Positions 1-8,455 of a stretch of DNA of 64,000 nucleotides are shown here, one piece after another. The stretch covers positions 62,001-126,000 of the forward strand of contig NKIM01000010.1 in the NCBI GenBank assembly GCA_002255955.1, given 5' to 3'. This stretch comes from Burkholderiales bacterium PBB2 (GTDB lineage: Bacteria; Pseudomonadota; Gammaproteobacteria; Burkholderiales; Burkholderiaceae_C). Every line of letters begins with the position of its first letter. The stretch's first letter is position 1. The position numbers and the translations under genes were made by a program. The notes beneath the pieces were generated by a model that was not told the origin of the DNA, ran no database searches, and saw nothing but the letters and a program-made list of their open reading frames with translations.

Positions 1-570
1 GGCGATGAACCAGCTGACCTGCTTGGGCACGAAGCGCTCTTCGTCGAGCTTCATGGCCTTGATGACGCGCTTGATGGCCGAGACGGAGTCCGATGCGTCG
101 AGGATCTGGAAACCTTGCGGCAGGCCGGCCAGCTTCCAGTGCGCGCGCAGAAAGCGGTTGCACAGGCCGTGGAAGGTGCCGATCCACATGCCGCGCACAT
201 TGACCGGCAACATCGTGCCCAAGCGCGTCTGCATTTCCTTGGAGGCCTTGTTGGTGAAGGTCACGGCCATCACGCTGCCCGGGGTCAGCTGGCCGGTCTG
301 CATCAGCCAGGCGATGCGGGTGGTCAGCACCCGGGTCTTGCCCGAACCGGCACCGGCCAGGATCAGGGCCGGCTCCTGCCCCAGCGTCACGGCGGCGTAC
401 TGCTCGGGGTTGAGGTTCTTGAGCAGGCCGCTGGAGGCCAAGGCCTGACCGGCGTCTTCCGCCGCCTCGGCGGCCAGCTGATGGGTGTCCGGGCCTTCGG
501 CGGCGGCGAACAAGTCCTCGTTCAGTTCTTCGGGCGGGGCTTCGGGGCGCGGGTCATGAGGCAGGTTCAT
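1..570 (-). CDS. uvrD: UvrD/Rep-type superfamily 1 DNA helicase, N-terminal part
   Basis: ATP-dependent 3'-5' DNA helicase of the UvrD/PcrA/Rep type, acting in nucleotide excision and mismatch repair. Only the first 190 residues are inside the window; the gene runs off the left edge, so it is partial, not broken. The start is the ATG at 570, preceded by a short divergent gap to the next gene. After an acidic, low-complexity leader of about 50 residues come the Q-motif (LNPEQYAAVT), the Walker A motif AGAGSGKT and motif Ia (VTFTNKAS), in the order of an SF1A helicase. The family is certain. Choosing UvrD over Rep is an inference, because the discriminating C-terminal part is outside the window. 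Confidence 0.9.
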   Translation of the reverse strand, partial: MNLPHDPRPEAPPEELNEDLFAAAEGPDTHQLAAEAAEDAGQALASSGLLKNLNPEQYAAVTLGQEPALILAGAGSGKTRVLTTRIAWLMQTGQLTPGSVMAVTFTNKASKEMQTRLGTMLPVNVRGMWIGTFHGLCNRFLRAHWKLAGLPQGFQILDASDSVSAIKRVIKAMKLDEERFVPKQVSWFIA

Positions 571-595
571 CGCCGCATTTTAGGTTTGCGGCATC

Positions 596-1009
596 ATGCG
601 GCCGATGAAAGCCACCGAAGACCTGCCCTGCCCCTGCGGCCGCGCCGCCTCCTACCGCCGCTGCTGTGGCCGGCTGCATGCCCAGTTTGCCGCCAGCAGC
701 GAGCTGCTGGCCGACAGCGCCGAGACCCTCATGCGCTCGCGCTACAGCGCCTATGTGCTCGATGAGCTGGCCTATCTGCAAGCGACTTGGCATGCCAGCA
801 CGCGGCCCGCCGTGCTGAGCCCCAATGAGCCGGGCCTGAAATGGCTGGGCCTGGAGGTGAAAAAGCATGGCCAGCAAGACGCTGACCATGCCTGGGTGGA
901 GTTTGTGGCCCGCTGCAAGCTGGGCGGGCGGGCCCAGCGCCTGCAGGAGCGCAGCCGCTTTGTGCGTGAGAACGGGGCCTGGTTCTATCTGGATGGCGAG
1001 CTCAGCTGA
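596..1009 (+). CDS. ychJ: YchJ family protein (UPF0225) with SEC-C metal-binding motif
   Basis: Small 137-residue protein of the YchJ/UPF0225 family, of unknown biochemical role. The N-terminus carries a SEC-C type zinc-binding signature, C-P-C-G then Y-R-R-C-C-G (residues about 12-25), of the kind that ends SecA proteins. The rest resembles the NTF2-like YchJ middle domain (S-R-Y-S-A-Y region and the conserved W-H). A second ATG three codons downstream (605) is an equally possible start. It is divergent from the helicase with 25 bases between, so the two may share a promoter region. Family assignment is secure; function is not known. Confidence 0.85.
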   Translation: MRPMKATEDLPCPCGRAASYRRCCGRLHAQFAASSELLADSAETLMRSRYSAYVLDELAYLQATWHASTRPAVLSPNEPGLKWLGLEVKKHGQQDADHAWVEFVARCKLGGRAQRLQERSRFVRENGAWFYLDGELS

Positions 1010-1018
1010 AGCGGCCGA

Positions 1019-1429
1019 TCAAGCAAATTCCTGGCGCACGCTGCGGGTGTTGAGCGTGTGCACCGTCCACAGGATGGCGGCACTCCAGATCAGGCACAGG
1101 GCGGCCAGCAAGAGGTGCGAACCGCTGACCCAGAGCAGCATGGGCGAAGCCAGCAGCAGGGCGACCAGCAGGCCGCGGCACAGGCGGCGCGCCCATTCGT
1201 AGCGGCGCAGCAAGCCTTGACCCCCGGTGATGCACAGGCCCGAAGCCACCAGCAGCGCCAGCATCAAGCCCAGGCCCCAGACGCTGCGCAAGCTGGGCAG
1301 GCCGGCGCCCACCCCACTGCCCAGCCAGAAGCCCATCAGCCCCAAACCGGCCAGGCCCAGCGCCATCAAAACCCAGGCCACGGCACTGACCCAGGGTGAG
1401 CGATATCCGACGTGAAAGACTTGCGGCAT
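1019..1429 (-). CDS. Small hypothetical membrane protein with about four TM segments
   Basis: Protein of 136 residues with about four hydrophobic stretches (near residues 12-38, 45-62, 74-92 and 98-118), so an inner-membrane protein. I chose the ATG at 1429 over longer in-frame starts because the hydrophobic domain begins just after it, GGAG lies about 8 bases upstream, and the longer N-terminus looks like translated noncoding sequence. I see no catalytic motif and do not recognise a family. It converges on ychJ with a 9-base gap. Confidence 0.7.
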   Translation of the reverse strand: MPQVFHVGYRSPWVSAVAWVLMALGLAGLGLMGFWLGSGVGAGLPSLRSVWGLGLMLALLVASGLCITGGQGLLRRYEWARRLCRGLLVALLLASPMLLWVSGSHLLLAALCLIWSAAILWTVHTLNTRSVRQEFA

Positions 1430-1524
1430 GGTGGGGACTCCTTGACAGCGCCAAGCTGCGGCGCTTTCTTCAGCAATCAAATGATGGGTTCTGGCGATGA
1501 CAGGATTGTTTCGACCGTGGCGCC

Positions 1525-1553
1525 GCCCCACCATCCCCCCCGAAAGGTGGGGC
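1525..1553. other. GC-rich hairpin in the divergent intergenic region
   Basis: Perfect 8-base inverted repeat GCCCCACC / GGTGGGGC separated by a 13-base loop, in the 264-base gap between the small membrane protein and truC. No U-tract follows on either strand, so it is not a typical terminator. It could be a leader structure for the minus-strand gene. The rest of this gap shows nothing I recognise. Confidence 0.4.
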
Positions 1554-1693
1554 GCGCTTGCACAGCGCACAGCCTGGCGGTTTTCCTCATGGCCACTGGA
1601 GAAAACCGCCCCATCCATGGGCTCGGAATCCCAGCGGCAGCCGCGCCGGTTTCTGCCCGCACCCCGCGCCCCAGGTAATACTCACGACCCACC

Positions 1694-2452
1694 ATGTTGC
1701 AGATCATCCACATCGACGAACACCTCGTCGCCATCGCCAAGCCCGCCGGCCTGCTGGTCCACCGCAGCAGCATTGCCGCGCAGGAACAGGTCTTCGCCCT
1801 GCAGCTGCTGCGCGATCAGCTGGGCCGCCCCGTCTGGCCGGCCCACCGCCTGGACCGCGGCACCTCTGGCCTGCTGCTGTTTGCACTCGACGCCGACACC
1901 GCTTCACAGCTGGGCCAGGCCTTTGAGCAAGGCCAGGCCCGCAAGCGCTACCTGGCCCTGGTGCGCGGCTGGCCGGCGGCAGCGGAAGGCCGCATCGACC
2001 ACCCCCTGGCCCGCGACCCCGAACTGCCCTCGGCCGGCCAGCCCCTCCTGGAATCACGCACCGACTGGCGCGCGCTGGCGCGCGTCGAATGGCCGCTGTC
2101 CGTGGACCCGCGCTTTGCCAGCAGCCGCTACAGCCTGCTCGAAGCCCGCCCCCTCACCGGCCGCCGCCACCAGATCCGCCGCCACCTCAAGCACATCGCC
2201 CACCCCATCATCGGCGACGCCACGCACGGCAAGGGTGCCCACAACCGCGCCATCGCCGCCTTCCTGGGCACGCAGCGCCTGTGGCTGCACGCGCTGGAAC
2301 TGAACATCCGGCACCCATGGACTGGAGAGGCGCTGCAGCTGCGCGCGGCGCCGGGTCCGGAGTGGGAGGCGATGTTGGGGCGCGGGGCGTGGCGGACGGG
2401 CGAGGGGGAGGATTGGGGGCAGGCAGGCTTTAGTGCGATGTGCTTGGGCTGA
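1694..2452 (+). CDS. truC: tRNA pseudouridine(65) synthase TruC
   Basis: RluA-family pseudouridine synthase of 252 residues. The active-site signature H-R-L-D-R-G-T-S-G (about residues 51-59) contains the catalytic aspartate. Further family blocks follow: the K-R-Y-L-A-L-V-R-G-W stretch, the T-G-R-R-H-Q-I-R-R-H-L block and the H-P-I-I-G-D block. The opening (I-H-I-D-E-H-L-V-A-I-A-K-P-A-G) and the absence of an S4 domain fit TruC, which modifies U65 of tRNA, better than RluA/C/D. The start is the ATG at 1694. The last 40 residues are more variable than in E. coli TruC. Confidence 0.85.
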   Translation: MLQIIHIDEHLVAIAKPAGLLVHRSSIAAQEQVFALQLLRDQLGRPVWPAHRLDRGTSGLLLFALDADTASQLGQAFEQGQARKRYLALVRGWPAAAEGRIDHPLARDPELPSAGQPLLESRTDWRALARVEWPLSVDPRFASSRYSLLEARPLTGRRHQIRRHLKHIAHPIIGDATHGKGAHNRAIAAFLGTQRLWLHALELNIRHPWTGEALQLRAAPGPEWEAMLGRGAWRTGEGEDWGQAGFSAMCLG

Positions 2453-2475
2453 ATCGAAGAATCCAAAGTCTGCCG

Positions 2476-3264
2476 TCACACGCTCGGTGCGTGCTGGACT
2501 GGGCCCTTCCACCGGAAACACTGCAAGACCTCGTGCAAGAGGCTCGACAAGTGCTGAAGCGATTGAGGGGAGATCTCGACTTCGCCGTAGTGCCCATCGC
2601 TCATGGTGCAGCCGAAGCGGTTGCCATTCAAGGAATTGAGCACAAGCACGCCGCCACCGGGAGCACTTATCAGTCGGTTCTCCACTGGCTGAAGTGTCAT
2701 GGGCTTCGGATTTCTTCCCGCACCAAGTCCGCGGGCGCGGTCTTCAAGGTGTTGCGTGGAGTTTCGGACGCCCCGTAAGTCGGGGAATATTGATCCAACT
2801 CTTGCCGATAACTCCCCAAGTTTCGCCGGAGCATCGGGTTCGGCTGCGAGTACAGCTAAGAATTTGTCAAAGCCGTCCAGTGCGTATACGAATGCCCTAG
2901 CCAAGATCGAGACCACGTTTCGCTCCAGCTCTCGCGGAACACAGCCGCTGCCCCATTTTTCGCGTTTGAACCGAACGTCAGCCTCATGCGAGATTCGCTC
3001 CCAAGAATGATGCGAAAAGTCAAAGCCGAGTTCCGCCTCCACTTCCCGTCGAATCTGAGAGCGGCGTTCTGAGTCTGCTTCCCACTGTTCCCTGGTGAAT
3101 CGAAAAGACTGCTGTGATTGGGCTTGCTCGAAAAGATTCAGTGCAGTGTTTGCCTCGTAGAACTGCGCCTGCAGGTTCCGAAGAAGTCCTCCAATTTTCC
3201 AGGCCCAATCACGGTCTGGGTAATCGAGCCATGTTCCTGGTGTTGTTACCTCGAAGATGTACAC
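2476..3264 (-). CDS. Hypothetical protein with a HEPN-like R-x4-H motif
   Basis: Protein of 262 residues with no family I can name. It starts at a GTG (3264) with GAGGA about 9 bases upstream. The N-terminal half is helical and rich in aromatic and charged residues (D-R-D-W-A-W-K, F-T-R-E-Q-W-E-A-D-S-E-R-R). Residues 164-180 contain R-N-S-T-Q-H-L-E-D-R, which matches the R-x4-6-H catalytic signature of HEPN ribonucleases. The C-terminal third looks beta-rich. The gene is less GC-rich than its neighbours and sits alone between truC and a hydrolase, in the manner of a recently acquired gene. The HEPN reading rests on one motif and is tentative. Confidence 0.55.
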   Translation of the reverse strand: MYIFEVTTPGTWLDYPDRDWAWKIGGLLRNLQAQFYEANTALNLFEQAQSQQSFRFTREQWEADSERRSQIRREVEAELGFDFSHHSWERISHEADVRFKREKWGSGCVPRELERNVVSILARAFVYALDGFDKFLAVLAAEPDAPAKLGELSARVGSIFPDLRGVRNSTQHLEDRARGLGAGRNPKPMTLQPVENRLISAPGGGVLVLNSLNGNRFGCTMSDGHYGEVEISPQSLQHLSSLLHEVLQCFRWKGPVQHAPSV

Positions 3265-3438
3265 ATGGAGTCCTCATCAGGTCTAACTTGGCGGATCGTT
3301 TACAAGCGTCCGAACATTTCGGCAAGCTCGGCCATCAATTCCATTTCGTCTCGAAGCTTTTGCCCGCCGCACTCAACCATAGTCCAAAGCCGAACTTGGC
3401 CGCGACCTAACCTATGCGAATGTGCGTCGTCGACATAC

Positions 3439-5388
3439 TCACGGCCCCTCAATCACCCGCATCTCCAACTGCGACGCCCGCTCCCCCGCGCGGAACAAGG
3501 TCTGCGTGGCCGGCTGGAAGTCCTCGGGCGCGGCGTCCTTGATGCGCACAAAGCGCTGAGGGTTGCGGTCCAGCAGGGGGAACCAGCTGCTTTGCACCTG
3601 GACCATCAGGCGGTGGCCGCGGCGGAAGTTGTGGTTGACGTCGGGCAGCTCGATGTCCAGGGCCATCACCTCGCCGGGCACGACGGCCTCGGGCTTGTCC
3701 AGGCCTTTGCGGAAGCGGGCGCGCAGGGGCTCGCCGCGCACCAGCTGCTGGTAGCTGTTGAGGGTCTGGCGCGGGGGCGGCACGTCGCTGGGCGGCGGGC
3801 CTGAAGGACTTTCGTCTTCCATGTCGTGCGGGTAGACATCGATCAGCTTGACGATGAAGTCGCTGTCGCTGCCGGTGGTGGACACATACAGGCGCGCCTT
3901 GATCGGGCCGGCCACGGTCAGGTCGCGTTCCAGCACCTCGGTCTGGTAAACAAGCACATCGGGCCGGGTGGCGGCAAAGCGCTGATCGCCCACCATGTAC
4001 TCGGCCGGCATGCCTTGGGCGGCGTAGCTGGTGAAGGGCACGGGCTTGCTGGGGTCGCTGACGTAACGGTCCACCGCCTCGGTGCCTGCACTGGCCTCGG
4101 GCCGCTTCCAGTCCAGCTTGCCGCCGGCCTGGAAGTAGAGCTGGCGCGGCTTGGCCTCGACCGGCGGCCAGGCCGGGTAGTGGCGCCAGACATTGCTGCC
4201 GGTCTCAAACATGGTGGCTTCGGCGATCTTGGCCTCTCCCTGACCGCGCAAATGCTGCTCGAAGAAGGGCAGCATCACCTGCTTCATGAAGTACTCGCTG
4301 TTGTTGCCGCCAAAGCTGACCGAGCCCATGGACTTGCCCGCGGTGCGGAACCAGCCGCCGTGTCGCCAGGGGCCCATGACGATCTGGTTGCTGATGCCGG
4401 GGTTGCGGCTTTCGATGCTGCGGTAGATGGCCAGAGGGCCGGGCAGATCCTCGGCATCGAACCAGCCGCCCACCGTCAGCACCGCGGCGCGCACGCCGTT
4501 CAGATGCGGGGTGATGGATTTCGGCTTCCAGTGCTCGTCGTAGCTGTCGTGCTCGATCAGGTCGTTGAAATAGGGGTTGCCCGGCGTGCCCAGGGTCTTG
4601 GCGATATTGCTGAGATTGCCGAGCTTGAGGAAGTAGTTGTAGGCATCGCCGCTGCTGTAGCGGAACTCGCCCCAGCGCGAGGGCTCGGAGGTGGGGTTGG
4701 GCTGGGGCTTGAAGCTGGTGAAGAAGCCGTAGTTGTGGGCCAGCATGAAGGCGCCGCCGTGGTAGCCGTCGTCGCCCTTGTAGTAATCGGCGATGGGCGC
4801 TTGCGGCGAGGCGGCCTTGATGGCCGGGTGCGAATCGATGATGGACGCGGCGCTGTAGAAGCCGGGGTAGGAATTGCCCCAGATGCCGACCCGGCCGTTG
4901 TGGCCGGCCACATGGTCAAGCAGCCACTGCACGCTGTCGTGCATATCGCTGCTTTCGTCGACATCGTTCTTGCTCTTCTTGTTCGGCACATGGGGCGTCA
5001 TCTCGACAAAGCGCCCCTCCGACATATTGCGGCCGCGCACGTCCTGGCAGACCAGGATGTAGCCGGCCTTGAGGAAATCCTCGCTGGGCGCCAGGCGGCC
5101 GCTGTAGCGATCCGAGCCATAGGGCGCGCAGCTGTAGGGCGTGCGCGTCATCAGGATGGGGTACTTCTTGCTGCTGTCCTTGGGCACGTAGACCGTGGTG
5201 GCCAGGCGCACGCCGTCGCGCACCGGGATGCGGTACTCGTACTTGGTGTAGTTGGCCTTGAAGTCATAGGGCGCCGGGGCGGCGCTGCCCGAAGAACCGG
5301 CTGCTTGAGCCAGCACCGCGCCAGAACCCAAGAGCAAGCAAGCAAACAGTGCGGCGGACGCCACCGGCGAAGAAGAGCGCATGGGCAT
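3439..5388 (-). CDS. Secreted CocE/NonD family alpha/beta hydrolase (X-Pro dipeptidyl-peptidase family)
   Basis: Exported serine hydrolase of 649 residues. Residues 1-28 form a signal peptide (a hydrophobic L-F-A-C-L-L-L-G-S-G core ending A-L-A-Q-A). The alpha/beta hydrolase domain holds the nucleophile elbow G-N-S-Y-P-G; the final 250 residues are the beta-rich jelly-roll domain of PepX_C type. The family includes cocaine esterase, glutaryl-7-ACA acylase and X-prolyl peptidases, so the substrate, an ester or an amide, cannot be read from sequence. The protein probably acts in the periplasm. It is monocistronic, divergent from rarD, with 174 bases of empty sequence downstream. Confidence 0.85.
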   Translation of the reverse strand: MPMRSSSPVASAALFACLLLGSGAVLAQAAGSSGSAAPAPYDFKANYTKYEYRIPVRDGVRLATTVYVPKDSSKKYPILMTRTPYSCAPYGSDRYSGRLAPSEDFLKAGYILVCQDVRGRNMSEGRFVEMTPHVPNKKSKNDVDESSDMHDSVQWLLDHVAGHNGRVGIWGNSYPGFYSAASIIDSHPAIKAASPQAPIADYYKGDDGYHGGAFMLAHNYGFFTSFKPQPNPTSEPSRWGEFRYSSGDAYNYFLKLGNLSNIAKTLGTPGNPYFNDLIEHDSYDEHWKPKSITPHLNGVRAAVLTVGGWFDAEDLPGPLAIYRSIESRNPGISNQIVMGPWRHGGWFRTAGKSMGSVSFGGNNSEYFMKQVMLPFFEQHLRGQGEAKIAEATMFETGSNVWRHYPAWPPVEAKPRQLYFQAGGKLDWKRPEASAGTEAVDRYVSDPSKPVPFTSYAAQGMPAEYMVGDQRFAATRPDVLVYQTEVLERDLTVAGPIKARLYVSTTGSDSDFIVKLIDVYPHDMEDESPSGPPPSDVPPPRQTLNSYQQLVRGEPLRARFRKGLDKPEAVVPGEVMALDIELPDVNHNFRRGHRLMVQVQSSWFPLLDRNPQRFVRIKDAAPEDFQPATQTLFRAGERASQLEMRVIEGP

Positions 5389-5612
5389 GAAGAGACCTTG
5401 AGGTGTACAGAGTCACGAAGTCGGCGCCGGGCGCAGAGCCGGCGTCGGCGGCCTTTCGCAAGACCTGACCCCCTGCCCTCGCGCGCCACAAGATTGGCGA
5501 TTGGGCCACGCGCGCAGCCCCTTGCGAAGCACGTATTTGCCCGACATGACTTTTGACATCCACAGCACAAGCACCCAGAGCCAGCACGCGCACCTGGACT
5601 GACAATGCGCGG

Positions 5613-6545
5613 ATGAACCGCAGCCCAGCACCATCGTCTTCAGCCGCCGCCTCGGCCAGCCGCGGGGTTCTCTTCGCCGCCCTGTCCTACACCCTCTGGG
5701 GCCTGTTCCCGCTCTATTTCAAGCAGATCGCCCAGGTACCCTCGCTGGAGGTGGTGGCCCACCGCACGCTCTGGTGCCTGATTTTTCTGCTGGGGGTGCT
5801 GACGGTGCTCAAGCGCTGGGCCTGGCTGGGCCAGGTGCTGCGCCAGCCCAAGGTGCTGGCAGCTTTTCTGCTCTCGGCCCTGCTCTTGTCGGTGAACTGG
5901 CTGACCTACGTCTGGGCAGTCCAGAACGACCATGTGCTGGACGCCAGCCTGGGCTACTTCATCAACCCCCTGGTCAATGTGGCCCTGGGCTTTGCGGTGC
6001 TGCATGAGCGCCCACGGCCGCTGCAGTGGCTGGCCGTGGCCTTGGCGGCGGCGGGCGTGCTGTGGCTGACGCTGCAGACCGGCCGCCTGCCCTGGGTGGC
6101 CCTGGTGCTGGCGGCCAGCTTCGGCGTTTACGGCCTGCTGCGCAAGATCGCCAGCCTGGGTGCGCTGGAGGGCCTGACCCTGGAGACCTTGCTGCTGGCG
6201 CCCCTGGCGGCTGCAGCCATGGGCTGGTGGACCTGGCAGGGCCAGAGCGCCCTGTCCCATGGCGCCGAGGCGCCCACCACCCTGCTCTGGCTGCTGTTTG
6301 CCGGCCCGCTGACCGCCGCGCCCCTGCTGCTGTTCGCCGCCGGTGCGCGGCGCATTCCCATGGCCACGCTGGGCCTGCTGCAGTACATCTCGCCCAGCAT
6401 CCAATTCATGCTGGGCGTGTGGCTGTACCACGAGCCTTTTGCAGCCACGAGACTGGTGGGTTTTGGTTTGATCTGGGCGGCCCTGGCGATTTACAGCATC
6501 GAAGGCCTGCTCCGCAGCAGGCAGGCTCCGGCCGCAACGGTCTGA
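5613..6545 (+). CDS. rarD: EamA family transporter RarD
   Basis: Inner-membrane permease of the drug/metabolite transporter superfamily, 310 residues with ten hydrophobic segments. The N-terminal block L-S-Y-T-L-W-G-L-F-P-L-Y-F-K and the H-R-T-L-W motif are characteristic of the RarD branch rather than of generic EamA proteins. Also RarD-typical are the A-S-L-G-Y-F-I-N-P-L block near residue 110 and the L-L-Q-Y-I-S-P-S block near residue 255. I chose the ATG at 5613 because the 20 residues in front of it in the longer frame look noncoding. Substrate unknown (RarD is linked to chloramphenicol resistance in some species). Confidence 0.85.
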   Translation: MNRSPAPSSSAAASASRGVLFAALSYTLWGLFPLYFKQIAQVPSLEVVAHRTLWCLIFLLGVLTVLKRWAWLGQVLRQPKVLAAFLLSALLLSVNWLTYVWAVQNDHVLDASLGYFINPLVNVALGFAVLHERPRPLQWLAVALAAAGVLWLTLQTGRLPWVALVLAASFGVYGLLRKIASLGALEGLTLETLLLAPLAAAAMGWWTWQGQSALSHGAEAPTTLLWLLFAGPLTAAPLLLFAAGARRIPMATLGLLQYISPSIQFMLGVWLYHEPFAATRLVGFGLIWAALAIYSIEGLLRSRQAPAATV

Positions 6546-6574
6546 CTCATGGCCGCGCAGCCCTCGGGCGCGAT

Positions 6575-8455
6575 TCAGCCGGCCGGCGCTCGTGCCATCA
6601 GGGCAGCCAGCCCGGTACTCAGCGCCGGCAGCAGCGCGATCAGCAGCGTGCCCACAAAGATGGCCAGCATGGCCGGCAAGACCGCCCGGCCCACATAGCG
6701 AATGGACTTGCCGAACATGGCGGCGGCGAAGTAGATGTTCATGCCCGCCGGCGGGCAAAGGAAGCCGACCTCCATCGCCGCCAGAAAGATGATGCCGAAG
6801 TGCACGGGGTCGATGCCGTAGCTCTGCGCCAGCGGCAGCAGCAAGGGCACCAGCACGGCGATGGCCGCAAAAATCTCCATCAAGGCGGCAGCCACAAACA
6901 GGAAGGCGCACAGCGCCAGCAAGAAGAGGTATTTGTTGGGAATCGCCCCCTGCACCCACTCCACGGCCAGATCGGGAATGCCCGCATCGACGAGGAAATT
7001 GGTCAGCGCCAGCGCCATGCCAAGAATCAGCATCACGCCGCCGATCAGCTGCGCGCATTCCGAAAGGCAGCGCCCGAGCAGGCGCGCGCTGAGCTCACGG
7101 TGCGCCACAGCCTGGGTCAGCAGCGCATAGGCGGCCGTCAGTGCGGCGCTCTCGGTGGGCGTGGCCAGGCCGCCGGCCAGGGAGCCGATCGCCACCACCG
7201 GCGCCAGCAGCTCCCATTTGGCAGCCCAGGCCGCCGCCAGCGCCTGGCGCGCATTCGGGTGCGAGCTGGACACCGGAACCGCCGTGCCGCTGCCCCGCAG
7301 AAAACCGCCGAACAGCAGCAGGCAGACGACCATCACCAGCGCCGGCAGCAAGCCGGCCAGAAACATGTCCATGATGGGCACCCGGGCGATCACCGCGTAC
7401 ATGATCAAGGGCACCGAGGGGGCCAGGAGCACACCCAGGGCACTGGCACTGGTAACCAGGCCGATACCGCGTTGCTCCGGGTAGCCAGCATTGCGCAGCA
7501 AGGGCAGCAGCAAGCCACCCAGCGCCAGAATGGTCACGCCGCTGCCACCGGTGAAGGCCGTGAAGGCCGAGCACAGCACCGCCGCCGCCAGCACCGTGCC
7601 GCGCGCGCCACCACCGAACACGGCCACGAACAGCGCACCCAAGCGCTGCGCCGCCCCGGTGCGCGCCATCACCAGACCGGCCAGGGTGAACAAGGGCAGC
7701 GCCGGCAGCGAGGGGTTGACCGTGATCTGGTAGTGCGACAAAGCAATGGACGCCAGCGGCAGGCCATCACTCCAGAACAAGGCCAGCGCCAAGCCGCCCA
7801 GCACCGCGAACACCGGCGCACCGGCGACGAGCGCAAGCAGGAGCAGCGCCAGCGCCGGCCAGAGCCGGCCGCCCTGGCCATCCGCCACCGAGGCCAGCAA
7901 CCAACCGCCCAAGGTCAGCAGCACAGCGCAGGCGATTTGAGGGAACTGACGGCTTGCGCAGCGCATGCCCAGCTTCAAGCCCAGCCAGGCGAAACCCAGG
8001 GGCATGCAGGCCTGCACCCACCAGACCGGCAGCCCGTAGGCCAGCGGATGCGCGGTTTCGATCTCGCTGGCCACAAAGCGCCAGCTGGCCCAAGTCAACA
8101 TGCCGCACAACAGGGCCGAGCCGCCTTTGGCGAAGGCCTGCACCCAACGCTGTTGGCGCTCGCTGCCCCGCTGGGCCAGGCTGCTGCCCAGAGTGCTCAG
8201 GTGGCCGTGGCGCTCGGCCGCGATGGCACCGAACATGGCCAGAAGCAGGCCCAGATGCTGCACCAGCACGGGTGCGTTCTCGATGCCCCGGCCCATCACG
8301 GGGCGCAACGCCAGCTCGGCCAGCGGCAGCAGCACCATCAGCGCCAGAGCCAGAGAAGCCAGGCCTTCGTCAACCCGGCTCAGGCTTGGCGCGAAGGGGC
8401 TGACGCTCGGCGACGTGCGGTACGGGTCCGGCGCCCCTTCCAAACGCATGCTCAC
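6575..8455 (-). CDS. TRAP transporter permease, fused small (DctQ) and large (DctM) subunits
   Basis: Inner-membrane part of a tripartite ATP-independent periplasmic transporter, which imports organic acids using an ion gradient. It has 626 residues. About 170 N-terminal residues with four TM segments correspond to DctQ; the remaining 450 residues with many TM segments are DctM, with the typical P-P-A-G-M-N and F-L-A-A-M-E-V-G-F blocks near the C-terminus. Fused QM proteins are common in beta- and gammaproteobacteria. The GTG start overlaps the stop of the upstream substrate-binding gene by four bases, so the two are translationally coupled. An ATG two codons downstream (8449) is an alternative start. 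Confidence 0.88.
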   Translation of the reverse strand: MSMRLEGAPDPYRTSPSVSPFAPSLSRVDEGLASLALALMVLLPLAELALRPVMGRGIENAPVLVQHLGLLLAMFGAIAAERHGHLSTLGSSLAQRGSERQQRWVQAFAKGGSALLCGMLTWASWRFVASEIETAHPLAYGLPVWWVQACMPLGFAWLGLKLGMRCASRQFPQIACAVLLTLGGWLLASVADGQGGRLWPALALLLLALVAGAPVFAVLGGLALALFWSDGLPLASIALSHYQITVNPSLPALPLFTLAGLVMARTGAAQRLGALFVAVFGGGARGTVLAAAVLCSAFTAFTGGSGVTILALGGLLLPLLRNAGYPEQRGIGLVTSASALGVLLAPSVPLIMYAVIARVPIMDMFLAGLLPALVMVVCLLLFGGFLRGSGTAVPVSSSHPNARQALAAAWAAKWELLAPVVAIGSLAGGLATPTESAALTAAYALLTQAVAHRELSARLLGRCLSECAQLIGGVMLILGMALALTNFLVDAGIPDLAVEWVQGAIPNKYLFLLALCAFLFVAAALMEIFAAIAVLVPLLLPLAQSYGIDPVHFGIIFLAAMEVGFLCPPAGMNIYFAAAMFGKSIRYVGRAVLPAMLAIFVGTLLIALLPALSTGLAALMARAPAG

